DNA from: Rhynchopus euleeides
Lineage: Eukaryota; Euglenozoa; Diplonemea; Diplonemida; Diplonemidae
Assembly (NCBI GenBank): GCA_963210315.1
Contig: OY723262.1
Coordinates: 62,001-126,000, forward strand
DNA: 64,000 bases
Direction of reading: 5' to 3'
The notes beneath the pieces are model-generated. The model was not told the origin of the DNA. It saw nothing but the letters and a program-made list of their open reading frames with translations, and did not search any database. This document shows positions 8,481 through 18,391 of the stretch, piece after piece (the first letter of the stretch is position 1; each line of letters starts with the position of its first letter). Position numbers and translations under genes: made by a program.

Positions 8481-9488
8481 GAACTCCTCCTCCGGGGAGC
8501 CAGGCTCTGGGGTGAACAGGGCGTCCCATTCAGCCACCGTCTTGGGGACGTCGGCGTCGTCAGCTGGGGTGCCTTTGTCGGCAGCCGTCGCGCTGCGCTT
8601 CCTGTCCGGGGGAGAGGCTGACACGTCACGGTCGGCCTTCCGCTTGCCTGTGTGCTGCGACGCTGAGGGGGCTGGTGCGTTCTCGCTGGTGGAGCCGCCC
8701 TGCTGCGCGTCGGAGGTGGAGTCGGTGGAGGAGGTGGAGGAGGTGGAGGGCTGAGCGGTCGCGTTCGACGAGGGGGCTGGTGCTGTAGAAGCAGAGGGAG
8801 AGCCGCCCGAGGTCGTGTGTGCGTTACCGTCCGTCGCAGCCCCGTCGCCTCCTCGGTCCGGCGGACGGGTACATGTCTCTCCGTCCGACACACAGCCCGT
8901 GCACGCTAGGCGATTGCAGCCTATGCATTCCCAGTGGGGCGTTCGGGTGTCAAACGGCTGCTCACATCTGACACACAGCACCGACAGTTCGGCTGTCCCC
9001 CCGTCTACTCGGACCATGTGGAGGCCAGCCTCTGCGCCTCGGCAGCCGGTGGAGACGAGGGGTACGGCCGGTGCGAGGCGGAGCACGAAGGACCGCACCT
9101 GCTCCGAGATGTGGAGTGGGCTGTAGTGCGATGCCTTGAACTTGACACCCGCGACAGGCCCGTACGGCTTCCTCAGGGGGCGGTATATCCGCGGTGCAGT
9201 GTCATCAGCGAGCACGACGATCGGGGAGCCCGTCGCCCGCGCGGCCCCCTGCAGCGTCAGCTCGTCGGCCCACGACGCAACGTTCATGCTGCCGGACTCG
9301 CGCATCTGCCGCGCCCACTCCTCGTAGGAGGGCTCCGCCCTGCTCCTCAGGTCAGCGTGGTCGCCGACCGCCTTCACGACGTACTGCCGCAGGCCGTCTG
9401 CAGTCGCGCCGGCCTCGCCGAGGAGGAACGTGAGGGCGTCGAAGAAGCAGTTCCCGGGGGTGAACCGGAAGTCCTGCACGTCCGGCAT
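8481..9488 (-). pseudogene. OTU-like protease, C-terminally truncated by retroposon insertion
   Basis: The ATG at 9488 begins MPDVQDFRFTPGNCFFDAL. The OTU-like Cys is in PGNCFFDAL and the His in ASHYSPLHI about 120 residues later. A Cys-rich module (CVRCEQ ... CIGCNRLACTGC) and a Ser/Thr/Ala-rich linker follow. The frame enters the conserved GW-LF module (AEWDALFTPEPG) and then reads into the opposite-strand retroposon at 8480, so the end is not native. A 41-bp minisatellite lies just upstream at 9560-9880; the frame stays open through it, but the ATG at 9488 is the better start. The remaining protease part looks intact. Confidence 0.65.
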
Positions 9489-9559
9489 CTCCAGCACGCT
9501 CTGCTGCTTCGCGGTGGTGACTCCCGGAAGCGCGTGCTCCCTCCTGGGTTTGCGGGTTT

Positions 9560-9880
9560 GCGGGTTGTCCAAGTACGACAATGTACTGGGGGGAATCGTC
9601 CAAGTACGACAATGTACTGGGGGGAATCGGGGGGAATCGTCCAAGTATGACAATGTACTGGGGGAAATCGGGGGGAATCGTCCAAGTACGACAATGTACT
9701 GGGGGGAATCGGGGGGAATCCGCCAAGTACACGAATGTACTGGGGGGAATCGGGGGAAATCCGCCAAGCCTGACTATGTTCTGGGGGAAATCCGCCAAGT
9801 ATGACTATGTACTGGGGGGAATCGGGGGGAATCCGCCAAGTACACGAATGTGCTGGGGGGAATCGGGGGGAATCGGAGAT
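9560..9880. repeat. 41-bp-period minisatellite upstream of OTU gene
   Basis: About eight imperfect units built on CCAAGTA-acaATGTaCTGGGG followed by GGAATCGGGGG. The period is 41 bp, as in the larger arrays at 12736-15125, and the G-runs are similar although the sequence is different. ORFs through it are by-products of the repeat. Confidence 0.85.
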
Positions 9881-9907
9881 TTAGTGGCACGCCTTTGATG
9901 GGCCGGT

Positions 9908-9973
9908 GCTTCGCTTCGCGCTTCTCGCCTCACATGCAGCAGTCCCCCGGTTCGCCCCCGGGTACCAAAAAAA
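9908..9973 (+). repeat. Short 3'-end A fragment with poly(A)
   Basis: Matches the terminal part of the family-A 3' region (CAGTCCCCCGGTTCGCCCCC, GGTACC, then A7), with an internal deletion relative to 15841-15930. Another 5'-truncated retrocopy; no target duplication could be assigned. Confidence 0.7.
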
Positions 9974-10147
9974 GCTCCCTCATCGCTGCGATGTCATGGT
10001 GTGCGTGTTGCGAGGCCGCCACGCGGCCGGTCTTGGAACCCCTGACTGTGCGAACACGACGCTCCGGGACAACTGGCTCCTTCAATGGGTGGAATTCGGC
10101 GCTGTCACGGCCGTGCGCATCTGTCGGCCGAGCCTGTTTACGATATA

Positions 10148-10190
10148 TATATTATATAGATATTATATGATATAGATATTATTCATCTCT
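10148..10190. other. AT-rich ATA/TAT tract
   Basis: A 40-bp run of ATATAT/GATATTAT in otherwise GC-rich DNA. It separates two Cys-containing stretches of the degenerate plus-strand OTU-family locus. Function unknown. Confidence 0.5.
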
Positions 10191-11101
10191 GCGACTGCAC
10201 CTGCTGTGAGAGTGAAACGAAACCCAGCCACACCTACACCTACCCGAACCCGCTGGAAACCCTGTCTGTGGAGGGTGCACTCGAGAGGAACACTCCCCTA
10301 TTGTGGTCGGTGCAGTGTACGCTCAACGAGAAGGTTCACATGTGGGAGGTCCGTGTGGTGAGTAACAGCAACACAACAGCAATGCACAAATCGAGGCAAG
10401 AGGTGGGGCGGGTGTCATCCTGCAGAGTCTTGGGGGGGTGTCTAAAATTCCGGATTTTTCGGATTTTCCGGATTTTCCGGGCAAAAATCGGGGTTTTTTT
10501 GGTGAAAAACGGCGAAAAAAAAAGGGGGAACGCGGTGTTGGGGGAGAAGCGGCGGGCGGCAGCGGATGGCGGATCGATGCAGGGTGGAGGCTCAAACGCG
10601 ACCTCAACAGCCCCCCCTGGCATCAACGAGCCGCTGGCGTTCGACGACGACGACTACGTCGACAGCGATGACCTCGCCTGCAGCGGTGCCCCTGAGACCC
10701 AGGAGGAAGGCGCGCCGGTCGAGACGGTGGCAGCGACGGTGGGTCCGACGCGGGTGACGACGAGGCTGCTGGAGGAGCAGGCCCGCAAGGGTTGCGAGTG
10801 GGATGAGGGTGATAGGGTGGCTGTGGATGGTGTGTCTCCGTGTGGGTCGATGGGAGGTGCACGCATCCCTGCGACGGCGGCGGGGTGGAAGAGCCTCTTT
10901 CACCCCCTGCACGGCTCGCACCCGCTGACGCGGCAGGTGGCTGCGGTGGCGGTGAGGGAGTGGCACGCTGCGCGTGGGACGCAGAACGCGTGGAGCGTGC
11001 CGACGGCGAAGGCGGCGGCCCGAAGCCTTCGGGACACCGTCACGAAGATGTGGGAGTGTGACGGGGCGCGGAAGGGCGCGAAGGGGAAGACGAGGAGATG
11101 A
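10190..11101 (+). pseudogene. C-terminal half of an OTU-family protein (family B)
   Basis: From the ATG at 10577 the frame encodes 174 residues: an acidic patch (DDDDYVDSDD), then the family module (IPATAAGWKSLF) and a basic tail. The same order ends the OTU proteins at 5729 and 16603. Upstream, 10190-10365 encodes a Cys-rich, Trp-containing stretch (CDCTCCES ... HMWEVRVV) ending at a GTGAGT, which may be a former exon. No OTU catalytic core was found upstream, so I treat it as a truncated relative. It is followed by about 1 kb of 3' sequence ending in poly(A) at 12127. Confidence 0.5.
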
Positions 11102-12138
11102 AGCCCGTGAGGGCAGGTCATCATCCCCAGGAGGGCCGGCTCCTGACTCCGGCCACTATACCCCCCCCCCCCCTCCCAGCAGAAATGTGTGCAGACAAGA
11201 CACCAGGAGTGTGACCCCCTCAGTTAGGTGGTCGCGACCCCGAGAACAACAACAACACCCCCTCCCCTCCCCCTTGATCTTATCAGTCACTCCCACCCCC
11301 CCCCCTTTCCATCCGTCCCTCACTCTACCTATCCCCCCCCCCCTTTCCTCAACACCCCCGCCCCTCCCTTGACGTTTGTGCATTCCACCATTCCATTACC
11401 CCTTACACTAGATTCCGCAACAACTGTCCGGATTGCCTCGACCGCCACTTAACCCAACAAAACAGCCACTCAGGCACGTTACGGCACCGAGAATCCAGGT
11501 CATTTGTACAGTATAGATCATTGTGCATGTCTAAACCCCTCCCAACGGTCCCCACACGCGGTTCGACGGGTCGGCGAGAGCACCTGCCCTCCGAGACCCG
11601 CCGGAGACACGCGCTTTAACTCCCTCCACCCCTTTCTTGTGTTTCTCCGAGCAGGTCCGACCTGTCTCTGACCCCTCTTCGGTCCCCTAGTCCCCACGCC
11701 CCTTAACGCCTCTACAGGCAGCCACACAGGTTGACGGACGGCGACAGCGGGTTTTCGAGAGCACACAAGGCCGACACCACCCTGCGAGGAGGGAGTGCCT
11801 CTCTGATTGACTCGCGACGCTCGCTCCAAGTCTTGCCCTTGTGTTTCGTGTTACCTTTGCTCACTTGCCAACAACAGACAGCGCCAGGGATGGAAGTGGG
11901 TGGTCTGGGTCTCGGAAGGGAGAGGTGTGTCTCAAGGCCTCGTCAAGTTGTGCATGGGTGGTTGGGTGGCGGATGGGAGAGTACAGGCCGTTGAGCCCAG
12001 CACGCGTGCATGAGAGAGAGAGGGATTTGAGGCCCCCCGCCCCCAGGTTCCCTGCCCACCTGGACGGACCCAAGTGCCTCACACCGGTTCTCTCCCCACC
12101 CGGTGGTCCACCTGACGGGCAAGTGTAAAAAAAAAAAA
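11102..12138 (+). mobile_element. 3' region and poly(A) tail, family B
   Basis: The region between the plus-strand OTU-family ORF and the poly(A) at 12127-12138. From about 11590 onward it is the source-like copy of the '3'-end B' repeat whose truncated versions lie at 2895-2975, 4093-4664 and 8150-8480. C-rich runs fill 11160-11370. It has the single-copy version of the 11-bp target duplicated at 4354/4478. Confidence 0.7.
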
Positions 12139-12140
12139 GA

Positions 12141-12233
12141 AAAAAAGAGTATGGGGAGTTGGGTCCAGTTTAGCAAAGTTGTCGTATTTCTCGGGTGTTT
12201 TCTGAATGGGGACACCCGAAGAACCCATGACAT
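12141..12233 (+). repeat. Dispersed repeat D, copy 1
   Basis: GGGGAGTTGGGTCCAGTTTA and the following bases to GGGGACACC recur at 56971-57041, preceded in both places by an A-rich run. Nature unknown; the A-rich start suggests another retroposon junction. Confidence 0.7.
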
Positions 12234-12735
12234 GGCCATGACATGTCGCTAACGGCGGCTCCACGACAGGGAGTGGCGCACAGGAGGAACATCAGCATGT
12301 CCCGAGTCGGCCGAAATATGAGTTTCTGCTTGGTGGATGCCTCAGGTGGTTAGCACCCCACACGCAGGTCGGGCCCGCGCGCACGTACGGAGAGCAACAA
12401 CCAGCTGCGGTGGGTGTAGCATGCGGGGTCGGTCCCAGGATGCCACCATCAGCCCTGCTGCTGTCCCCAACCCGCCGCTGGTGCGTGCAGGACAAAGAAG
12501 TCGTCGTCGGAGAAGCTGGCCCCGGGTAAGGCTTGGGCAACCCATGCAGGCCAGCCAGTAGGCAGGGCCTGTCGTGAGCTCCAGGCATCAGATGTAACCC
12601 CAGCTCACCTTCAGTGCTGCTCAACCACCGTGGTCCATCAGAAAACACGTCGCTGTGTAGTGCACCCCAGGGGGTCACCCCATGCACCACCTCATGCCGA
12701 CGCACACAACGCCCCCGTCCGAGGTGAGGACACCG
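12234..12735. other. Unassigned spacer
   Basis: No gene I can support. Long frames crossing into the adjacent array are artefacts of the repeat. Confidence 0.4.
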
Positions 12736-13310
12736 GGTTGACCCAGTGCACGCATGGCATGGGGCAAACTGGGGGAGATTGACCCCGTGCACGCATGACA
12801 TGGGGGAAATTGGGGGAGATTGACCCCGTGCACGCATGACATGGGGGAAATTGGGGAAGATTGACCCAGTGCACGCATGGCATGGGGCAAACTGGGGGAG
12901 ATTGACCCAGTGCACGCATGACATGGGGGAAATTGGGGGAGATTGACCCCGTGCACGCATGGCATGGGGCAAACTGGGGGAGATTGACCCCGTGCACCCA
13001 TGGCATGGGGCAAACTGGGGGAGATTGACCCCGTGCACGCATGACATGGGGGAAATTGGGGAAGATTGACCCAGTGCACGCATGGCATGGGGCAAACTGG
13101 GGGAGATTGACCCAGTGCACGCATGACATGGGGGAAATTGGGGGAGATTGACCCCGTGCACGCATGACATGGGGGAAATTGGGGAAGATTGACCCAGTGC
13201 ACGCATGGCATGGGGCAAACTGGGGGAGATTGACCCAGTGCACGCATGACATGGGGCAAACTGGGGGAGATTGACCCAGTGCACGCATGACATGGGGGAA
13301 ATTGGGGGAG

Positions 13311-13705
13311 AAAAGTGTCACTGCGCTTTGTTCGGCACTTTTTGCTTTGGTTTCTTTTTTGCGTTGACGCTTCCAGGTATAGGTTCTAGGTATCCTTTGC
13401 GGACAGTCTCCCCGGTAGGAAGGTTGTGCCCTCTTCGTCCCCTTGATACCTCGTTCGTACACAGAGTACAGTCTCCCCGGTAGGAAGGTCCTGCCTCTTG
13501 GTCTCCTTGATACCCCTTGTTTTGTCTCCCTGATGCCGCTCCTCTTCGGTCAGTCGTAGCTTTCACTTCTACGTGTTGATGATTCTCGATATGTCTGCGT
13601 TGACGCTTCCACACTCACACTCCTGCTGATGATGGTGTCGTGAGTGAGGAGCACAAGGGCACGAACAAGCACGCGACACTTTCCGCCCACATCGAAGTGT
13701 GCTGA
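13311..13705 (-). mobile_element. Non-autonomous YR element, copy 1 (395 bp)
   Basis: Read on the minus strand its start (CAGCACACTTCGATGTG, then GGCGGAAAGTGTCGC) resembles the A repeat of the full element at 58885 (AGCACACTCGTGTGAGCGG then AAAGCGCC). It contains two copies of the core TGGAAGCGTCAACGC (plus-strand complement at 13361-13375 and 13597-13611). Its end AGTGACACTTTTCT is inverted relative to its start. The interior has a duplicated segment around ACCTTCCTACCGGGGAGACT. The array unit is split between ...GGGGGAG and ATTGACC with no duplicated base, the signature expected of YR integration. Confidence 0.75.
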
Positions 13706-14238
13706 ATTGACCCCGTGCACGCATGACATGGGGGAAATTGGGGGAGATTGACCCAGTGCACGCATGGCATGGGGCAAACTGGGGGAGATTGACCCCGTGC
13801 ACCCATGGCATGGGGCAAACTGGGGGAGATTGACCCCGTGCACGCATGACATGGGGGAAATTGGGGAAGATTGACCCAGTGCACGCATGGCATGGGGCAA
13901 ACTGGGGGAGATTGACCCCGTGCACCCATGGCATGGGGCAAACTGGGGGAGATTGACCCCGTGCACGCATGACATGGGGGAAATTGGGGAAGATTGACCC
14001 AGTGCACGCATGGCATGGGGCAAACTGGGGGAGATTGACCCAGTGCACGCATGACATGGGGGAAATTGGGGGAGATTGACCCCGTGCACGCATGACATGG
14101 GGGAAATTGGGGAAGATTGACCCAGTGCACGCATGGCATGGGGCAAACTGGGGGAGATTGACCCAGTGCACGCATGACATGGGGCAAACTGGGGGAGATT
14201 GACCCAGTGCACGCATGACATGGGGGAAATTGGGGGAG

Positions 14239-14633
14239 AAAAGTGTCACTGCGCTTTGTTCGGCACTTTTTGCTTTGGTTTCTTTTTTGCGTTGACGCTT
14301 CCAGGTATAGGTTCTAGGTATCCTTTGCGGACAGTCTCCCCGGTAGGAAGGTTGTGCCCTCTTCGTCCCCTTGATACCTCGTTCGTACACAGAGTACAGT
14401 CTCCCCGGTAGGAAGGTCCTGCCTCTTGGTCTCCTTGATACCCCTTGTTTTGTCTCCCTGATGCCGCTCCTCTTCGGTCAGTCGTAGCTTTCACTTCTAC
14501 GTGTTGATGATTCTCGATATGTCTGCGTTGACGCTTCCACACTCACACTCCTGCTGATGATGGTGTCGTGAGTGAGGAGCACAAGGGCACGAACAAGCAC
14601 GCGACACTTTCCGCCCACATCGAAGTGTGCTGA
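14239..14633 (-). mobile_element. Non-autonomous YR element, copy 2 (395 bp)
   Basis: As far as I can align it, identical to the 13311-13705 copy, offset 928 bp and in the same unit position of the array. It arose by duplication of the host segment, not by a second insertion. Core motifs at 14289-14303 and 14525-14539. Confidence 0.75.
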
Positions 14634-15139
14634 ATTGACCCCGTGCACGCATGACATGGGGGAAATTGGGGGAGATTGACCCAGTGCACGCATGGCATGG
14701 GGCAAACTGGGGGAGATTGACCCCGTGCACCCATGGCATGGGGCAAACTGGGGGAGATTGACCCCGTGCACGCATGACATGGGGGAAATTGGGGAAGATT
14801 GACCCAGTGCACGCATGGCATGGGGCAAACTGGGGGAGATTGACCCCGTGCACGCATGACATGGGGGAAATTGGGGGAGATTGACCCAGTGCACGCATGG
14901 CATGGGGCAAACTGGGGGAGATTGACCCAGTGCACGCATGACATGGGGCAAACTGGGGGAGATTGACCCAGTGCACGCATGACATGGGGGAAATTGGGGG
15001 AGATTGACCCAGTGCACGCATGGCATGGGGCAAACTGGGGGAGATTGACCCCGTGCACGCATGACATGGGGGAAATTGGGGGAGATTGACCCAGTGCACT
15101 CATGACATGGGGGAAATTGGGAGAGGGGCCGAGCACCAA

Positions 15140-15640
15140 CGCACACACGCGCGGGGGCGCCGCCTCCCAGTGGAGTGGCGGTTGCGGGTGCGCGCCGATA
15201 TTGCGGCGGTGTGTGTCGCGTCGAGCGTTGGGCTGCGGAGGATGTGGCGCGTCGTGGGTGTGCTGGTGTGGGCGTTTTTCGCGTTGGGGGATCGGCTGTG
15301 CGACGTGCCAGACCTGATGGATTGGGTGCGGACGCAGGGTAGCCGGGTGGCTGAGGGTTTGTCCGATTGGGAGTCGGCGGTGGCCGTGCCGAGCGCGGTG
15401 CGGCGGGATTTGCAGTGGGCGGGGCGACGGATGTGTTTCGGGCGCCACGGCCGGTTGTCGGGGCGGAGTCGCTGTTCGACGCGGTGGTGTACACTGATGC
15501 GAGCGACGGAGGATGGGGTTGGGTGGTCCAGCTGCGGGCGCAGTGGGGTGCGCCTCGGCGCTGGGGCATATGGGGCGGCGAGTTTCCTGTTGGAGATGCG
15601 CGATGGCTTGGGGCGTGGCTGCCGCGGTATCACGCGGCGT
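15140..15640 (+). pseudogene. Degenerate RT-RNase H fragment of a retroelement
   Basis: One plus frame encodes VPSAVRRDLQWAGRR; after a frame change near 15430 another encodes FRAPRPVVGAESLFD followed by VVYTDASDGGWGWVV. The T-D-A-S-x-x-G-W-G motif is the first catalytic Asp block of retroelement RNase H, and the preceding D-L-x-W is typical of the RT-RNase H connection in Ty3- and DIRS-like elements. No other catalytic block is preserved. It lies between the 41-bp array and an OTU element tail. Confidence 0.55.
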
Positions 15641-15721
15641 TTGCTTGCTGCTGTTTGCTGTGTTGTTTCACATCACTGTTGCTGCATAGCGCAGTTTCCG
15701 CGACGTGCGTTGCACGGTTTG

Positions 15722-15830
15722 ACGGGGGCGAAATTGGGGGAGATCCGCCAAGTACCGCAGTGTGTTGGGAGAAACTGGGGGAGATCCGCCAAGTACCCCA
15801 ATGATACGGGGGAGATTGGGGGAGATTCGC
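15722..15830. repeat. Short G-rich minisatellite (about 41-bp period)
   Basis: Roughly 2.5 units of GGGGGAGATCCGCCAAGTAC with variable fill. It shares GCCAAGTAC with the array at 9560 and GGGGGAGAT with the array at 12736, linking the two sequence types. The poly(A) tail of the next OTU element is inserted in it. Confidence 0.8.
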
Positions 15831-16602
15831 TTTTTTTTTTGGTACCCGGGGGCGAACCGGGGGACTGCTACACTCCTTTCTCTGCTCACGGGTGTCTGCT
15901 GCATGTCGAGGCGAGAAGCAAGGTGACATGCAGTGCGGAAGCCATCGACACCCGTGTTGTTGGTCATCTGCTGCAGAGGCTAGAGAGCCGTGTACTCGGC
16001 ATGTTCGAACAACAATGGCTGGGCGTCCTCTCCAGTCTCCTCCCAAGGGGTGACCATCGAAAACGCCCACGGCTGGAAACGCGCAAAAAACAGGGTCGAG
16101 AGTTTCCCAGTCGAGCGGTTCCCAAGACCGAGCGGTCCATCCTTGCAAACCACTCGACCGGGGGGAGAGAACAGGGGAGAAGCGAGAAGGGGCGAAATCA
16201 AGTCGAATGGTGGATGCATGGAGAGAAATTACAGGGGTCCGTGGTGCCGTGGTCCTCACACATGTTCTGCTTGTGCCACTCCGAGCCGGCGGCCGACACC
16301 ATCTGAGCACTCCGAACCCCCCCAAAGGACAAGACTATACACACTGTGCAGGACTCTATTAAGGGAGGGGGGGGGGGGGGGGGAGATGGTCTGGTTTGGT
16401 TGATTAGGCGCTGAGGGCCAGGCTGTCGACCTGGTCCCCCAGCTCGAAGGGCAAATTATCCACACTGGGGAATCATCACACGAGCACTCAAACTGTACAC
16501 ACTCGTGACGACTCTGGGAGGGGGGGGGGGTGGGGATGTTAAGGATGCTATGCGTTAGACGGCCCCGCCCTGCGGGGCCACGCACAGACGTGTAATGCCC
16601 GC
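15831..16602 (-). mobile_element. 3' region and poly(A) tail of second family-A OTU element
   Basis: From the stop of the OTU ORF at 16603 down to the poly(A) at 15840-15831. Aligns with 4675-5728 without the 258-bp insertion found there. Insertion is into the G-rich minisatellite. Confidence 0.8.
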
Positions 16603-18064
16603 TCATCTGCGGGCCCCCCTGCCAGCGCCCATGATGGTCGGCTCATGCCGGCCCGCACGGCGCTCCCTTCCGCTGCCCCTGCCTGCACCATCACCTCCTC
16701 GACGATCACGACAGTCCCCGCTGCCCCTGCCGCCATCACGTCGGTCACGCTCCTGTCGTTGCACACGCCGCTTCCTCTTCAGGGCCGCCTTCTGGCGCTT
16801 GTTGGCGTGCGAGTCGACCCGCTTGCAGGCCAGGTACTCGGCGTTTCCCTCCTGCGAGCCCTGCCGACCCCCTGTGGTGTAGTAGGTCGCGTCGACCGCC
16901 CGCCTGTCTGCGATCCACTGCTTGAACACACAGTGTGCCGTCGCCGCCGCCCCCGCATGCGGCCCATTCCTGCCGAACAGCCCTTCCCAGCCGTCCGCCG
17001 AGTCCGGGATACACGCCGCGTCCGCCGCACCACTCGCCGCCGCCATCGCCGCGCAGGGGAATACCCTCACGCCCTCCACCATCGCGGTGCCGTCCTCACT
17101 GCTTCCTGCCCACTGCTCCTTCCTCGCCCTCTCCGCAGGGATCCGCACCCACGACACACGGGTGGCTGTCTGTTGTTGGTTGCCTCCCATTGACCCGTCG
17201 GACTGCTCGGCCACGTTGTCCGACATCTCCTCCTGCACCTCGTCGTCATCGACGTCGACGTCCTCCTGCGACAGATCCTCCTGCACCTCGTCGTCATCGA
17301 AGGCGAAGTCCCCCTGCGGTAGAGCCTCCTGCACCGCCGCTGTCGTTGTCGCCGCTGAGGCTGGTGCCTGCTGGAGGATGGCTGAAGGTGTTGTAGTGGA
17401 ACCTTCCCCCAGGGGCGTCGTCTCTGCCGCCGTTGTCGCTGTCGTAGTTGTTGCCGGTGCCGCCGTTGCTGCCTCGGCCGATGCTCGCGCTGCTCTGGGT
17501 GCCTCCTCTGCTGCCCCGCTGGTCTGCGCCTCTGTCGTCTGCTGGGGGATGGCTGAAGGTTTGTTGTTGGAACCTTCCCCCAGAGACGTCACGTCCCCAC
17601 CAGTCTGCCTCGGCCCCCGGCTCCCTGTCGGAGGGGGGACCGGGGGTGCCCCACTGCACCCCCTGTACGCGGTGGGGCACCTTTCACGGCACGTGAGGCA
17701 CACTGCCACCCCACACTCGCCGCACCCCCAGCACCCGCGAGGGCCCACCGGCGTGGTGCACGCGCCGCAGCTCGTCTGCCATCCCACCTGGAGGCGCATC
17801 CGCTTCGCCTGCTCGCACCCTCGCACGCGCTTGTCCTGCCCCACAGGACACGTGTCCACCTCCCGCGCCCACTGCTGTAGCGGCTCGGGCAGGACCACCG
17901 GCACGAAGTGGCCCACCGCTGTGCCGTCTGCTTGCCCTGACTCATCCACAAAAGCCACTGCCGCCATTGCTACCGCCCTCTCCGCCGCGCGCCACACCCT
18001 GACGCCACAGCCTTGCCTCCGGAAGGAGAGGATGGTGATTCGGAGGGCCCGTGCGAGCCCCCTG
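16603..18064 (-). pseudogene. OTU-family protein, N-terminally truncated
   Basis: The frame starts inside the OTU domain, at the equivalent of GGLARALCINILAF in the 5729-7936 protein, and retains the His segment (VGHFVPVVLPEPL). It then has the Cys-rich module (CGACTTPVGPRGCWGCGECG), Ala/Thr-rich linkers, two acidic repeats (DDDEVQE), the GWEGLFG module and a Lys/Arg-rich tail. The Cys-containing N-terminal part is missing: sequence identity to the paralogue stops at 18064, just after a CTATTTCAG that could be either an acceptor site or the insertion edge. I infer 5' truncation during retroposition. Confidence 0.6.
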
Positions 18065-18071
18065 AAATAGC

Positions 18072-18180
18072 TTGGGGGCCCTCGCTACCAAGTGTGACTG
18101 AGTGAGAAAAAGTGAGAAGTCAGCCATGTTTGGCTGAACACTGACGACTCGTGACTCACAGTGACTCGTAGCGAGGACCC
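18072..18180. repeat. Imperfect foldback of about 110 bp
   Basis: CCTCGCTAC at the left edge is inverted as GTAGCGAGG at the right edge. Related GTGACTGAGTGA / GTGACTCACAGTGACT arms lie inside, and an apical hairpin TCAGCCA-TGTT-TGGCTGA is centred near 18128. It could be a MITE-like element or an RNA hairpin in the spacer between the truncated OTU gene and the large secreted-protein gene. Confidence 0.5.
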
Positions 18181-18391
18181 CCCTTGGAGATGTGCCAAAA
18201 AACAAAGTCCCGAGGGTGTGTGCCCTGGAGACTGGAAAACGTCCATCTGACCTGAGCTGTGATGGCTGTGGCAACAGACGGGCAGGACGCAGTTGTGGAA
18301 TAAGACGAGTTCGAGGGGTGGGATTGAGACGTCAGGGTTGGGGAGAGTTCTGTGAGATTGTTCCATTCAAGGAACCAGTTCGGTTGGCCTG

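Larger units (their letters stand above)
12736..15125. repeat. 41-bp minisatellite in three blocks with 928-bp higher-order duplication
   Basis: The unit ATTGACCCMGTGCACGCAT followed by GRCATGGGGSAAAYTGGGGG is 41 bp. It forms blocks of about 14, 13 and 12 units at 12736-13310, 13706-14238 and 14634-15125. Blocks 1/2 and 2/3 are separated by two identical 395-bp elements, and the 928-bp element+block module is duplicated. Because 41 is not divisible by 3, all three frames stay open on the minus strand and give related peptides, so the long ORFs here are not evidence of coding. G-runs could form quadruplexes. Confidence 0.95.

Noticed and set aside
9560..9880. Telomeric or subtelomeric repeat
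   Set aside because: G-rich but with a 41-bp unit unlike short telomere repeats, and internal to the contig with genes on both sides.
12736..15125. CRISPR-like array
   Set aside because: Units are contiguous 41-bp repeats with no unique spacers, in a eukaryotic context with spliced genes.
12292..15569. Long minus-strand ORFs with repeated MRALGQSPPVCPM / SCVHWVNLPQF peptides
   Set aside because: The DNA unit is 41 bp, so all three frames give related open peptides. This is a property of the minisatellite, not evidence of coding.
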